Shown: positions 15,859 through 26,081, counted from the first letter of the stretch. The stretch is 64,000 nucleotides of DNA from Flavobacteriia bacterium (GCA_013373425.1 JABXHW010000014.1:62001-126000), one strand, 5' to 3'. Notes: generated from the letters alone by a model not told the origin. Translations and numbers: made by a program.

Positions 15859-18800
15859 ATGCACAAGAGCTACGCGTCGCTTTTTCTTGGAATGCTCTTT
15901 CTGACATCCCAACTCATTACTGCTCAAATTGAAGAAGACAGATTGAGTCCGTATGCCCTTTTTGAAGCGAATGAAGGGCAATGGGAAGGCGATTTTGATT
16001 TCCGATTAGAGCTCAGAAGCGGTGCAGTCTTTTTTGAAGATGGTGGATATACGGTAACAGTCTTCAATCCAGAGCAGGTTGAAGGCATTCACCATCACGA
16101 TGAGCTGGAAGGCCATACGCATGAAATCGTGAAGTACGTTGACATGCAGCGTATCAACTACCGAGTAAACTACCTCGGCTCCAACAGAAATGCGGCCACC
16201 TCTACTCAATTTGAAAAGCCCTTCTACCGAAACTATTTCCGCGGAAACGACCCGTCTAAATGGGCGAGTGATATAAAGCTTTTCGGAGCGGTGAGTTATC
16301 TCGACTTCTACCCAAACATCGATGCAAGGCATTATTCGCAAGATGATAATTTCAAGTACGACTTCGTAGTTCACCCAGGAGGAAACCCGGAGAGCATTCA
16401 ATGGAGCGTAGAGGGAACTGAGATGGAGATTATTGAAGGTGAACTTCACTACCCTGCACCATTTGGTGACATTGTGGAATGGCATCCTATCGCCTACCAA
16501 CTCATCAATGGAAGAAAAGAATACGTGGATGTGGATTTTCAACTTGAAAATGGGGTAGCCAGTTTTGCCCTGGGTGCTTACGACGAATCTGTCGACCTCA
16601 TCATTGATCCAACCATCGTTTTTGCGACGTTCTCTGGCTCAACGAGCGATAACTGGGGTTTCACCGCAACATTCGATTTGAACGGTGGATTGTACGGAGG
16701 GGGAATTTGCTTTAGTTCTGGATATCCAACCTCTGCAGGTGTATTCGACCCCACGTATAATCCAGGTCCGAATCCCAATGATCAGTACATCGACGCAACG
16801 ATTTCAAAATACTCAGCCGACGGAAAGAGCTTACTCTACGCCACCTACTATGGTGGTGCAGAATCGGACCAACCACACTCGATGGTGGTAAACAGCCAAG
16901 GTCAGTTAATTGTATACGGTGCTACCGGCTCAGATGATTTACCCATGCCCGTGAACGGTGCTGACACCAGCTTTGGTGGTGGCCCATCTACTAACCCCTT
17001 CAAAGGAGTTCAAGGGTCGTACGACTTTCCGAACGGAACTGATGCGTTTATCGCGGTATTCTCTCCGAATGGACAAAATTTGGTGGGAGCGACTTACATC
17101 GGCGGTAGCGGTAGAGATGCGATTAACTCTTCAATACAGAGAAATTACGGCGACGGTGCGCGTGGTGAAGTTGTTGTGGATGACAGCGACAATATATACG
17201 TGGTAACCACCACTTTTAGCACGGATTACCCATTGGTAAATTCAGGAGTTGGAGGAAACGCCGGGGCTTGTGATGCCGGGGTGACTAAGCTCAATCCAAA
17301 TGCTACGAGCTTCATCTGGAGTACGCTTTACGGTGGATCAGTAGATGATCAAGGGTACGGAATCAAAGTAGCGAGCAATGGCTTTGTCTTCATCACCGGA
17401 GGTACCTTAAGTGCCAACCTTCCGGGGATGACCAACGGTGCAAATGACTCTTACAGCAATAATACGGATGGCTTTATCGCTCGGTTCACTAGCGGCGGCG
17501 CTTTATCCGGGGCAACTTACTTGGGTACAGCGGCATACGACCAGAGCTTCCTAATCGATACAGATAAGAACAATGCAGTGTATGTCTTCGGGCAATCGCA
17601 AGGCAACTATCCTAGAACAGCCAATGTGTGGGGCTCTGGATCTCCACGTCAATTCGTTCACAAATTCTCGAACGACTTAACTCGATCTATCTGGTCGACT
17701 GCCTTCGGAAGTACCTCAAGCGGAGGTGTCAACCTCGTGCCAACAGCTTTTAATGTCGATGAATGCTTGAACATCTTGATCAGTGGTTGGGGAGGTGCAG
17801 TGAACAATCAAAGTAACTACTTAGGAGGGAACGTTCGAGGATTACCCATCTCTTCAGATGCCGTTCAGAAAACAACTGATGGCAGTGATTTCTACTTCAT
17901 GCAAATTGCAGCCAATGCCACTGCACTAAACTACGCAACGTACTTCGGAGGCAGCGTAAATGAGCATGTAGATGGAGGAACGAGCCGATTCTCTCCTGAG
18001 GGCGAGATTTACCAAGCAGTGTGCGCTGGTTGTGGCGGCAGCAATAGTTTTCCAGTTACTTCTGGGGCCTACAGCACCACGAACAACAGTGGCAACTGCA
18101 ACCTGGGCAATGTAAAGTTCAACTTTGAGGTTTCTATTGAGGCAGCCGCGTCAATCGACTATGATGCCGATGTAGACACTGTTTGTAACACGTTAAATGT
18201 GCAGTTCTCAAATGGTTCGAGAAACGCAAATGTGTACCAATGGGACTTCGGTAACGGTCAAAGCTCATCATTGGAGGAGCCATCAACTTCGTACACCAAT
18301 TTCGGAACCTACGACGTGGTGCTCATTGCCATTGATACGATTTGTGACATTTCCGATACGGCCTATTTGCAGATTGAACACACTCAAGGCATTGACCCTG
18401 AAGCTGATTTCGACCTCGACTTCACGACGTGCGATGCCACAAGGACGGTGTATATCACGAATCGAAGTCGACGTGCGACTAATTACCTCTGGGACATGGG
18501 CAATGGTGATCAGATCACCACCACAGATGTGCAGTACTCCTACCCTGTAGAAGGTCAATATGCCGTAACGCTTTACGCCTTGGATACTGTTTGCGATAAG
18601 GTGGACACCCTTTCCAAGTTGGTCAATTTTGTAACGGATATTCCACCTCCGATTGTAAATGTAACTCCTTCGGACTGCGACAATGGTAAGATCGACGTTT
18701 GGTATCTAAACGACTCTAGTTATTATCAATATCGATGGGAATGGGAAGATGGAACTGTTGAATGGGCCAAGTTCCCGAATACAAAGGTCCCTTACTCTGG

Positions 18801-19152
18801 AAGTCAGGTAATCAAGCTCTCCATTATCGATACAGTTTGTAACTCCCGCTTTGAATACACCTTCACGCTCGATGTCACTCGAATCGATAACCGAGTATAT
18901 ATCCCAAATGCATTCTCACCGAATGGCGATGGCATTAACGACGTTCTGTTGCTCAAAGGAAATACCTGTTTGCTGTTTACCAGGTTCGAAATCTATAACC
19001 GCTGGGGGCAACGGGTTTTTAGCACAGACAAGCCATTTAGCGAATTCTGGAATGGTCGGTTTGAGAACGGCACATTAAAACAAGACACCTACGTTTGGAA
19101 GTTCTTTTCCGAAGATGGCGAGAAAGCTGGGTTTGTTACAATTATCCCATAA
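15859..19152 (+). CDS. Large T9SS cargo protein with type B (gliding-motility type) sorting domain
   Basis: About 1097 residues from ATG 15859, which starts the signal peptide (SLFLGMLFLTSQLITAQ); an upstream in-frame ATG at 15817 adds an unlikely leader. Residues about 20-250 (LFEANEGQWEGDFDFRL, NYFRGNDPSKWASDIK, VDLIIDPTIVFATFSG) match the N-terminal domain that precedes SBBP beta-propeller repeats. These repeats follow (YATYYGGAESDQPHS, STLYGGSVDDQGYG, YATYFGGSVNEHVDG), then PKD-type domains (WDFGNG, WDMGNG). The end (VYIPNAFSPNGDGINDVLLL ... RWGQRVFSTDKPF) is the CHU_C / type B T9SS signal. Surface-exposed or secreted, role unknown. TATCTTAG at 15847-15854, a variant -7 box, ends 4 nt before the ATG. 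Confidence 0.9.
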   Translation: MHKSYASLFLGMLFLTSQLITAQIEEDRLSPYALFEANEGQWEGDFDFRLELRSGAVFFEDGGYTVTVFNPEQVEGIHHHDELEGHTHEIVKYVDMQRINYRVNYLGSNRNAATSTQFEKPFYRNYFRGNDPSKWASDIKLFGAVSYLDFYPNIDARHYSQDDNFKYDFVVHPGGNPESIQWSVEGTEMEIIEGELHYPAPFGDIVEWHPIAYQLINGRKEYVDVDFQLENGVASFALGAYDESVDLIIDPTIVFATFSGSTSDNWGFTATFDLNGGLYGGGICFSSGYPTSAGVFDPTYNPGPNPNDQYIDATISKYSADGKSLLYATYYGGAESDQPHSMVVNSQGQLIVYGATGSDDLPMPVNGADTSFGGGPSTNPFKGVQGSYDFPNGTDAFIAVFSPNGQNLVGATYIGGSGRDAINSSIQRNYGDGARGEVVVDDSDNIYVVTTTFSTDYPLVNSGVGGNAGACDAGVTKLNPNATSFIWSTLYGGSVDDQGYGIKVASNGFVFITGGTLSANLPGMTNGANDSYSNNTDGFIARFTSGGALSGATYLGTAAYDQSFLIDTDKNNAVYVFGQSQGNYPRTANVWGSGSPRQFVHKFSNDLTRSIWSTAFGSTSSGGVNLVPTAFNVDECLNILISGWGGAVNNQSNYLGGNVRGLPISSDAVQKTTDGSDFYFMQIAANATALNYATYFGGSVNEHVDGGTSRFSPEGEIYQAVCAGCGGSNSFPVTSGAYSTTNNSGNCNLGNVKFNFEVSIEAAASIDYDADVDTVCNTLNVQFSNGSRNANVYQWDFGNGQSSSLEEPSTSYTNFGTYDVVLIAIDTICDISDTAYLQIEHTQGIDPEADFDLDFTTCDATRTVYITNRSRRATNYLWDMGNGDQITTTDVQYSYPVEGQYAVTLYALDTVCDKVDTLSKLVNFVTDIPPPIVNVTPSDCDNGKIDVWYLNDSSYYQYRWEWEDGTVEWAKFPNTKVPYSGSQVIKLSIIDTVCNSRFEYTFTLDVTRIDNRVYIPNAFSPNGDGINDVLLLKGNTCLLFTRFEIYNRWGQRVFSTDKPFSEFWNGRFENGTLKQDTYVWKFFSEDGEKAGFVTIIP

Positions 19153-19179
19153 TCTCCCCTCTGATAGCGACCTGTCGCT

Positions 19180-19187
19180 TATCTTAG
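19180..19187 (+). promoter_or_regulatory. Variant -7 box (TATCTTAG) before carbonic anhydrase
   Basis: One mismatch to TAnnTTTG, 16 nt before the ATG at 19204, in the short gap behind the T9SS gene. No clear -33 TTG. Confidence 0.3.
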
Positions 19188-19203
19188 CGTAAAACCACAC
19201 AAG

Positions 19204-19836
19204 ATGCCAGAAAGTATAAAGCGCCTTTTCGAAGGTAATCAGGCATTTGTCGATCAGATGAATGCTGAACATCCCGATTTGTTCGAATCCCTAGGGAAAG
19301 GTCAATCTCCTGAATATCTCTGGATTGGTTGTGCAGACAGCCGAGTTCCAGCCACTCAACTTACCAACACACCTCCAGGATCCATCTTCGTTCACAGGAA
19401 CATTGCCAATGTAGTAGTGCATTCTGATGTGAATTTGATGTCTGTAGCTTTCTATGCAGTAACTGTCCTAAAGGTTAAGCACATTGTAGTATGTGGACAT
19501 TATGGCTGTGGTGGAGTTGCTGCTGCAATCAGCAAGAACAGCTACGGATACATCGACGGATGGGTGAACCATATTAAGGATGTATATCGCTTGCACCGTT
19601 CGGAGCTCGATGGGACCGATGAGACCACCAAGTTCAACAAGATGGTTGAGTTTAACGTACAGGAGCAAGTGAGTAATATGGCTCGTATCTCCTTCGTGCA
19701 GGACATGTGGAAACAAGGTGAATACCCTTATATCCACGGCGTTGTTTACGATGTTGCAGATGGAAAGTTGAAAGACTTGAATTGCACTGTCAATTCACCA
19801 GATGGCGTTGACGATATATTCGTTTTCAACCCTTAG
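19204..19836 (+). CDS. Beta-class carbonic anhydrase
   Basis: 210 residues. Zinc ligands and catalytic dyad are all present: Cys43-x-Asp45-x-Arg47 in CADSRVP and His99-x2-Cys102 in CGHYGCGG. IFVHRNIANVV is the conserved strand between them. It interconverts CO2 and bicarbonate in the cytoplasm, which would supply bicarbonate to carboxylases such as AccC encoded nearby. No signal peptide. Its 3' end overlaps the convergent cysteine desulfurase gene by 11 bp. Confidence 0.95.
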   Translation: MPESIKRLFEGNQAFVDQMNAEHPDLFESLGKGQSPEYLWIGCADSRVPATQLTNTPPGSIFVHRNIANVVVHSDVNLMSVAFYAVTVLKVKHIVVCGHYGCGGVAAAISKNSYGYIDGWVNHIKDVYRLHRSELDGTDETTKFNKMVEFNVQEQVSNMARISFVQDMWKQGEYPYIHGVVYDVADGKLKDLNCTVNSPDGVDDIFVFNP

Positions 19837-20968
19837 ACAGCTCCTTAAAAGCTTGTAGAAAATTATCAATCTCCGCTGTGGTGGTGTACCGCCCGGTGGA
19901 GATTCTTATATTCTGGGTAGGCAAGTCCGGACGAATGGACTCAATCACATGAGAACCTTTTTGCGCTCCAGAATTACAAGCACTTCCTCCCGATAAAGCG
20001 ATGCCTTTCATATCAAACTGAAAAAGCAGCATGTCATTCTTTCCATCGCTAGGCAAAGCGATGCTCAAAACGGTATAAAGACTCTTACCAATGTCTCCAG
20101 AGCGACCATTAAACAGAATATCTGGACGATTCGCCTTAAGCTCTTCAATCATCCAGCCTTTCAGGTTGTTCAATCGCTTTTCTTCCTCCTCTCGATCGGA
20201 ACAAATGAGTTTGAACGCAGCATCAAGTCCTGCAATTCCAATGATGTTCTCAGTTCCTGAACGCATATTGCGTTCTTGGCCACCTCCAAAGATTTGAGGT
20301 TGAATCTTTACTCCGCCTCTCGCGAATAGAAATCCTACTCCCTTCGGACCATGGAATTTATGTGCTGAACACGTCGCAAAGTCAAGAGGGGTATCTTTCA
20401 AGTCAATCTTAAAATGACCGATGGTTTGAACGGTATCGCTATGAAACAGTGCTCCATACTGCTTGCACAACTTGGCCACCTCATCAAGATCAAGCAGATT
20501 CCCGATTTCGTTATTGCCGTGCATGAGAGAAACAAGCGTCTTCTCATCTGAACTAGAAAGTAATTTCTCCAATTCATCCAAGTTGATATCTCCGTGCTCA
20601 TTCACACTGAGGAGTTCCAACTTCACATTCGATTGACGCTCAAGGTGCTCGGCGGGATAAAGAACCGCATGATGCTCGGTCGGAGCTGAGATGATACGCG
20701 TAACTCCAAGATCTCGAACGGAAGACTGGATGGCCAAATTATCGGCTTCTGTTCCTCCTGATGTGAAGAAGATCTCACCGGGTTCACAGTTGAGCTCTTT
20801 GGCGATGTTCTTTCGGGCTTGCTCAATAAGAATACGAGACTCACGGCCATATCCATGGGTGGACGAGGGGTTCCCGAATACATCCATGGCCTTCACCATG
20901 GCTTCCTTCACCTCGGGGGCAATGGGCGACGTAGCCGCATTATCAAGATAGACCGTGTTCGTATTCAT
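19826..20968 (-). CDS. Cysteine desulfurase (NifS/IscS-type, class V aminotransferase fold)
   Basis: 380 residues. YLDNAATSP at the N-terminus, FTSGGTEADNLAI (PLP phosphate contact), the PLP lysine in SAHKFHGPKG near residue 200 and the Cys-bearing loop SGGSACNSGAQKGSHV near residue 325 identify an IscS/NifS-type desulfurase. It removes sulfur from cysteine as an enzyme persulfide for Fe-S cluster or thio-nucleoside synthesis in the cytoplasm. No IscU/SufU scaffold gene is adjacent, so the acceptor is unknown; Bacteroidota normally carry a separate suf operon. The ATG overlaps the previous stop by one base, so it is cotranscribed with the larger class V enzyme. Confidence 0.9.
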   Translation of the reverse strand: MNTNTVYLDNAATSPIAPEVKEAMVKAMDVFGNPSSTHGYGRESRILIEQARKNIAKELNCEPGEIFFTSGGTEADNLAIQSSVRDLGVTRIISAPTEHHAVLYPAEHLERQSNVKLELLSVNEHGDINLDELEKLLSSSDEKTLVSLMHGNNEIGNLLDLDEVAKLCKQYGALFHSDTVQTIGHFKIDLKDTPLDFATCSAHKFHGPKGVGFLFARGGVKIQPQIFGGGQERNMRSGTENIIGIAGLDAAFKLICSDREEEEKRLNNLKGWMIEELKANRPDILFNGRSGDIGKSLYTVLSIALPSDGKNDMLLFQFDMKGIALSGGSACNSGAQKGSHVIESIRPDLPTQNIRISTGRYTTTAEIDNFLQAFKELSKG

Positions 20969-22452
20969 CAGAAGTTGAACCAGTTATTCACGCGATCTTG
21001 AACGTCGTACTTGTAGTTCTTGTGAACAAATTCGTTGTGTGAAGAGTCGTACTCATACTCTTTACCCCAATCCTCATGATTACGCGTCACTTCTTCGATG
21101 GCTGTACAGATGTACTCTAAATCTTGATTCGACATGCAAGGGTGCAATGAAACGCGAATCCAGCCAGGGCGGTTAGTGATATCACCGTGCTCGATTTGCT
21201 CCTTGATGATATCAGAAACATCGCGAGAAATTTCCATCAATTGGTGTCCATAGGTTCCTGCACAACTACAGCCTCCACGAACTTGAACTCCGAAGTGATC
21301 GTTCAACAGACGAACACCGAGGTTGTAGTGCAAACCTTCAACGTTCAGCGAAATTGCTCCTAATCTCTTCTCACATTTGGGAGCCAGAATATGAATGCCT
21401 TCGTGATTTCCCAATCGGTTCATCACGTATTCTACCATTTCCTCTTCGCGTCGATGGATGTTATCCATGCCCATTTGCTCCTTCAACTCAATCGACAAGG
21501 CGATGCGAATGGTTTGCAAGAAGCCAGGTGTTCCACCATCTTCACGCGCTTCAATATCTTCGATGTAAAGTCGGCCTCCCCATGGGTTAGTGTAAAGGAC
21601 AGTTCCTCCACCTGGGTGGTCCGGACGCTTATTCTTGTAGAGTGATTTATGGAAGATGGCTACGCCTGCAGAGCCTGGCCCCCCTAAGAACTTGTGTGGT
21701 GAGAAGAAGATTGCATCTAAACGCTCTTCTGGATCAGCAGGATGCATATCCATTTTCACATAGGGAGCACTGCAAGCGAAATCAACGAAGCACCATCCGT
21801 CGTTTTGGTGCATCAACTTGGCAATCTCATGATATGGCGTGGTAATACCTGTAACGTTCGAAGCCCCAGTAATGGCAGCAATTTTCCATTTGCGATGGGC
21901 ATGCTCTGCTAGGGTTTTCTTCCAAGTCTCCATACAAACCAACCCCTCTTCATTGCTCGGCACCACAATTGTATCTGCAATGGTTTCGTACCATGAAATC
22001 TGGTTAGAATGGTGCTCCATGTGCGTCACGAACACAACAGGACGTTCATCTTCGGTGAGATTAACTCGTCCTTCATACTTCTCGTTGACGAAGAGTCCGA
22101 GGATACGCTGAAACTTAAGCATGGCCCCTGTCATACCCGTACCTACGGTCATGAGCACATCCTCATCACTTGCGTTCACATGGTCCTTAATGATCTTCCT
22201 AGCCTTAGCGTAGGCATTCGTCATAGACGAGCCCGTATAGGAAGTCTCCGTGTGCGTATTCGCCACAAACGACCCCATCTCGCGCATCTTGTCTTCAATC
22301 GGACCGTACATTCTGCCACTGGCAATCCAATCGGCATAAACTAGTGGCTTGCGACCGAACGGAGTATCGATAGTTTCGTTGATACCAAGGATATTCTCTC
22401 TGTACGGAGCAAATACAGATTCCAATTGAGACAAAGTAGAAGTAGTACTCAT
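20968..22452 (-). CDS. Class V aminotransferase-fold PLP enzyme (desulfurase-like)
   Basis: 494 residues, longer than IscS/SufS. PLP lysine in FFSPHKFLGGPGSAGV near residue 250, HMEHHSNQISWYE near residue 150, and a cysteine loop RGGCSCAGTYGHQLM near residue 395. The pattern resembles selenocysteine lyase/cysteine desulfurase relatives annotated in Bacteroidota only as class V PLP-dependent enzymes. The two cysteines in GGCSC could act in sulfur transfer, but the family's reaction is not settled to my knowledge. It is first in a two-gene unit with a canonical cysteine desulfurase. TATCTTTC (22471-22478, minus) is a near-match -7 box. Confidence 0.85.
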   Translation of the reverse strand: MSTTSTLSQLESVFAPYRENILGINETIDTPFGRKPLVYADWIASGRMYGPIEDKMREMGSFVANTHTETSYTGSSMTNAYAKARKIIKDHVNASDEDVLMTVGTGMTGAMLKFQRILGLFVNEKYEGRVNLTEDERPVVFVTHMEHHSNQISWYETIADTIVVPSNEEGLVCMETWKKTLAEHAHRKWKIAAITGASNVTGITTPYHEIAKLMHQNDGWCFVDFACSAPYVKMDMHPADPEERLDAIFFSPHKFLGGPGSAGVAIFHKSLYKNKRPDHPGGGTVLYTNPWGGRLYIEDIEAREDGGTPGFLQTIRIALSIELKEQMGMDNIHRREEEMVEYVMNRLGNHEGIHILAPKCEKRLGAISLNVEGLHYNLGVRLLNDHFGVQVRGGCSCAGTYGHQLMEISRDVSDIIKEQIEHGDITNRPGWIRVSLHPCMSNQDLEYICTAIEEVTRNHEDWGKEYEYDSSHNEFVHKNYKYDVQDRVNNWFNF

Positions 22453-22505
22453 GCTGTGCGAATTAGGGCGGAAAGATACGAAGCTTACTTTGGAGACGAC
22501 TCGAA

Positions 22506-23900
22506 TTAAGCTTTTGCAAAAGCGGATAACTCATCGATGAAGCGCTGTGCCAGAGCATTGGCGTCATCTTGAGTAGGTGCTTCAGTGTATACACGGATGA
22601 TAGGTTCCGTATTGGATTTTCTAAGGTGAACCCAACTCTTCTCAAAGTTGATTTTAACACCGTCGATAGTGCTTACATCCTCATTGGAGTAGGTTTCAGC
22701 CGCTTTTGCAAGAATGGCATCGACGTCCAAATCTGGAGTAAGTTGAATCTTCTCCTTTGCCATGAAATAATCTGGATACGATGCTCGAAGCTCTGATACC
22801 TTCATCTTTTTATTAGCCAGATGAGTCAGGAATAATGCAATTCCTACAAGACTATCGCGACCGTAGTGAAGTTTAGGGAAGATGATACCTCCGTTGCCTT
22901 CGCCTCCAATAACGGCTTGTTTGTCTTTCATCTCCGTAACCACGTTAACCTCGCCAACAGCTGATGCTGAATAGGTTGAATCGTGCTTCTCTGCAATATC
23001 TCGTAGCGCACGTGAAGAGCTCAAGTTGCTCACCGCGTGACCACGTTCTTTGCTGAGCAAGTAATCTGCGACAGCCACCAAAGTGTACTCTTCACCGAAC
23101 ATGGTTCCATCTTCTGAAATCAAAGCCAGGCGATCAACATCGGGATCTACCACTACTCCGAAATCCGCTCCTGATTCTGGAACGGCCTTCATGATATCGC
23201 CTAAGTGCTTCGCCAATGGCTCTGGATTATGAGGGAAGATACCTGTAGGCTCACAGTAGAGTTCAACAATATCATTTACCCCTAAAGCCTTCAATAAAGG
23301 CGGGATTGAAATACCTCCAGTGCTGTTCACTGCATCAATAGCCACTTTAAAATTGGCCGCTTTTATGGCGTGTACATCCACCTCTTCCAATGCGAGAATC
23401 ATCTTGATATGATCCGCAATGGCATGCTCGTAGGTTGAGTAGGCACCAAGTTTTTCAACTTCAGCAAAATCCATATTTCCCGCTTCTGCGATGGCTAGGA
23501 TATCTGCTCCATCTTGTGCATTGACGAATTCGCCCTTTTCATTCAAGAGCTTGAGTGCATTCCAATTGATAGGGTTGTGGGAAGCAGTAAGAATGATACC
23601 TCCATCCGCTCCAAACTCAGGAACCATCATTTCTACAGTGGGTGTAGTGCTCAATCCGACATCCACCACATCAATTCCCAAACCGAGCAAGGTTGAACCT
23701 ACCAAGTTTGAAATCATTTCGCCACTCGGACGCGCATCGCGGCCAATCACCACTTTCAAATGGTCGGATGATGCATTTCTATTCTTCAACCATGTGCCGT
23801 AAGCTGCAGCAAATTGAACTGCATCTACTGGGGTTAGAGCATCTCCTGGCTGACCGCCAATGGTTCCTCTAATACCTGAAATGGATTTTATCAACGTCAT
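22506..23900 (-). CDS. glmM: Phosphoglucosamine mutase-type phosphohexomutase
   Basis: 464 residues of the alpha-D-phosphohexomutase superfamily. N-terminal SGIRGTIGG, the phosphoserine loop TASHNPINWNALKLL near residue 105, the magnesium loop DPDVDRLALI near residue 245, the sugar-binding GGEGNGGIIFP loop near residue 330 and the phosphate-binding RKSNTEPIIRVYTEA at the C-terminus are all present. In Bacteroidota this architecture is usually GlmM, converting glucosamine-6-phosphate to glucosamine-1-phosphate for UDP-GlcNAc and peptidoglycan; phosphomannomutase activity is the alternative. It stands alone between the PLP pair and tex. Confidence 0.85.
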   Translation of the reverse strand: MTLIKSISGIRGTIGGQPGDALTPVDAVQFAAAYGTWLKNRNASSDHLKVVIGRDARPSGEMISNLVGSTLLGLGIDVVDVGLSTTPTVEMMVPEFGADGGIILTASHNPINWNALKLLNEKGEFVNAQDGADILAIAEAGNMDFAEVEKLGAYSTYEHAIADHIKMILALEEVDVHAIKAANFKVAIDAVNSTGGISIPPLLKALGVNDIVELYCEPTGIFPHNPEPLAKHLGDIMKAVPESGADFGVVVDPDVDRLALISEDGTMFGEEYTLVAVADYLLSKERGHAVSNLSSSRALRDIAEKHDSTYSASAVGEVNVVTEMKDKQAVIGGEGNGGIIFPKLHYGRDSLVGIALFLTHLANKKMKVSELRASYPDYFMAKEKIQLTPDLDVDAILAKAAETYSNEDVSTIDGVKINFEKSWVHLRKSNTEPIIRVYTEAPTQDDANALAQRFIDELSAFAKA

Positions 23901-23951
23901 CTTGTAGTCGGATTTAATGCTTCAAATTTCGAAAACCCAAAGGAGAAAGAC

Positions 23952-26081
23952 TCATAAGACTTCAATTAATCTCAATCCGATTCGATTGCGCTGCACATCC
24001 ACTTCCTCTACACGCACGGAAACATGGTTTTGAACTTGAAGAATTTCACTAGGATGACTCACATAGCCGTCTTTTAATCTAGATATGTGAATGAGACCGT
24101 TTTGTTTAATTCCCAAATCAACAAAAGCCCCAAAATCAGTAAGGTTAGTAACGATGCCTGGAAGCTCTTGTCCAACGTTTAATTCCTCTATTCCCTTGAT
24201 TTTAGCGAACTCAAAAACCTTCACCTCTCCTCGGGGGTCTCGAGCGGGCTGAAGAAGTTCTTGCTTGATATCCTCAAGCGTCGGGATGCCCACTTCTTCA
24301 CTGGCAAAAGATGGCCAGTCGATGGATTCAATTACTTCACGATTTCGAACTAATTCAGCTGGTGTTTTCTTTACTGACTTCGCGATGGTTTTCACCAAGG
24401 CATAGCGCTCGGGGTGAACGCCGGTATTATCGAGTACTTCATCTGAATCTGCTACTCTTAAGAAACCTGCAGCTTGTTGGAATGCTTTGGCTCCGAGACG
24501 TGGTACATCTTTTAACTGCTTGCGGTTAGTGAATCCGCCCTTTTCATTCCTGAACTCAACGATCGCCTGACTTAAGGCAGGTCCGAGTCCGGCCACATTC
24601 TCCAGAAGCGACGTTGAAGCCGAATTCAGCTCTACCCCTACTCGGTTCACACATTTCTCTACCACGCGAGATAATCGCTCGTTTAATCGATTTGGATCCA
24701 GGTCGTGTTGATACTGTCCCACGCCAATGTGCTGCGGTTCAATCTTCACCAGTTCCGCCAATGGATCTTGAAGTCGGCGACCAATACTCACCGCCCCTCG
24801 AACGGTCACATCTTTATCCGGGAACTCTTGACGTGCAATTTTGGATGCACTGTAAATACTGGCTCCATCTTCATTGACCACATATACTTTCACCTCCCGG
24901 TCGAACCTTGTCGAGCGGACCAAGTTCTCCGTTTCACGTCCCGCTGTCCCATTTCCAATGGCAATAGCGTCCATTTTATAGGAGGCTACTAAAGTTCGGA
25001 GCTTCTTCTGCGCCTCGCCATATTCCTTTTGAGGTGGATGAGGATAGATGGTTTCATTGTGAAGGAGCGTTCCGTGCTCATCGAGGCAGACTACTTTGCA
25101 TCCCGTTCTAAAGCCAGGGTCGATGGCCAAAGTACGCACCTGTCCGACAGGTGGCTGAAGTAACAGCGGTTCAAGATTCACAGCAAAAACATCGATGGCT
25201 GATTCCTGTGCCTTTTCTCCTATCTCATTAAGGATTTCTGTCGATAAACTCGGCAAAAGCAACCGCTTCCAGGCATCCATACTGGCGTCCATAACTGCCT
25301 GAGCGCACTCGCCGTGCCCTTTAATTACATATCTATCAATAGCAGATTCAACGCTGGTAACATTCACTTGAATGCTCAAGGACAAGATGCCTTGCTTTTC
25401 ACCTCGTCGCATGGCTAAAAATCTATGCGATGGAACGCGACGTACGGATTCGCTATGGTCGTGATAATCGCGATAGGTTTGCGCCTCTTCGGTGGAAGCA
25501 TCGGCTCCTCGCTTCAGTTTTGAAGTGAGTTGACCTTCTCGCTCTATCACTCTTCGCAGTTGCTTTCTGAGTGCGATTCGCTCATTTACCCATTCGGCGA
25601 TGATATGCTTTGCTCCTGTTAGCGCATCTTCAGGCGACATCCTCGAAGGTGTATTTCTCAGCACCATCCCCTCCAAGTCGCTGGATCGCTGCGCCATGAT
25701 TTGCTTTGCTAGAGGGAGAAGACCGTTTTCAATAGCTGTATCTGCTTTGGTCTTTCGCTTCGACTTGTATGGAAGGTAGAGGTCTTCCAGGGTCGTCATG
25801 TCCCACGCTGACTCGATTTGAGCTCGCAACTCGTCGGTTAATTTGCCTTGATCCTCTATCGATTTCAGAATAGACGTTCTGCGCTTTTCCACTTCTCCGA
25901 GGCGAGTCCATTCATCGATAAATCGTCCCAGCTCGAGTTCATCCATTCCACCGGTCACTTCTTTTCGATAGCGAGCCATAAAAGGAAGGGTTGCTCCCTC
26001 TTCGATTAAACGGATTATTGAATTTGCGCGTTTATTAGGTATAGCCAGCGTTTTCGCCAGCAAATCAACTTTGTTTTCCAA
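23952..26081 (-). CDS. tex: Tex family RNA-binding transcription accessory protein
   Basis: 709 residues, somewhat shorter than E. coli Tex. Domains in order: N-terminal helical region (LPFMARYRKEVTGGMDELELG), YqgF/RNase H-like domain (TLAIDPGFRTGCKVVCLDE near residue 320), helix-hairpin-helix repeats (LENVAGLGPALSQAIVEFRNEKG) and a C-terminal S1 RNA-binding domain (VGQELPGIVTNLTDFGAFVDLG). Tex proteins bind nucleic acid and associate with transcription complexes. The start appears to be TTG at 26081, since an in-frame TGA lies three codons upstream and no ATG precedes the conserved N-terminus. Confidence 0.93.
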   Translation of the reverse strand: MENKVDLLAKTLAIPNKRANSIIRLIEEGATLPFMARYRKEVTGGMDELELGRFIDEWTRLGEVEKRRTSILKSIEDQGKLTDELRAQIESAWDMTTLEDLYLPYKSKRKTKADTAIENGLLPLAKQIMAQRSSDLEGMVLRNTPSRMSPEDALTGAKHIIAEWVNERIALRKQLRRVIEREGQLTSKLKRGADASTEEAQTYRDYHDHSESVRRVPSHRFLAMRRGEKQGILSLSIQVNVTSVESAIDRYVIKGHGECAQAVMDASMDAWKRLLLPSLSTEILNEIGEKAQESAIDVFAVNLEPLLLQPPVGQVRTLAIDPGFRTGCKVVCLDEHGTLLHNETIYPHPPQKEYGEAQKKLRTLVASYKMDAIAIGNGTAGRETENLVRSTRFDREVKVYVVNEDGASIYSASKIARQEFPDKDVTVRGAVSIGRRLQDPLAELVKIEPQHIGVGQYQHDLDPNRLNERLSRVVEKCVNRVGVELNSASTSLLENVAGLGPALSQAIVEFRNEKGGFTNRKQLKDVPRLGAKAFQQAAGFLRVADSDEVLDNTGVHPERYALVKTIAKSVKKTPAELVRNREVIESIDWPSFASEEVGIPTLEDIKQELLQPARDPRGEVKVFEFAKIKGIEELNVGQELPGIVTNLTDFGAFVDLGIKQNGLIHISRLKDGYVSHPSEILQVQNHVSVRVEEVDVQRNRIGLRLIEVL

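Noticed and set aside
16006-16542. 178-codon minus-strand frame opposite the type B T9SS gene
   Set aside because: Antisense shadow; the plus-strand frame has recognisable domains and the minus frame has none.
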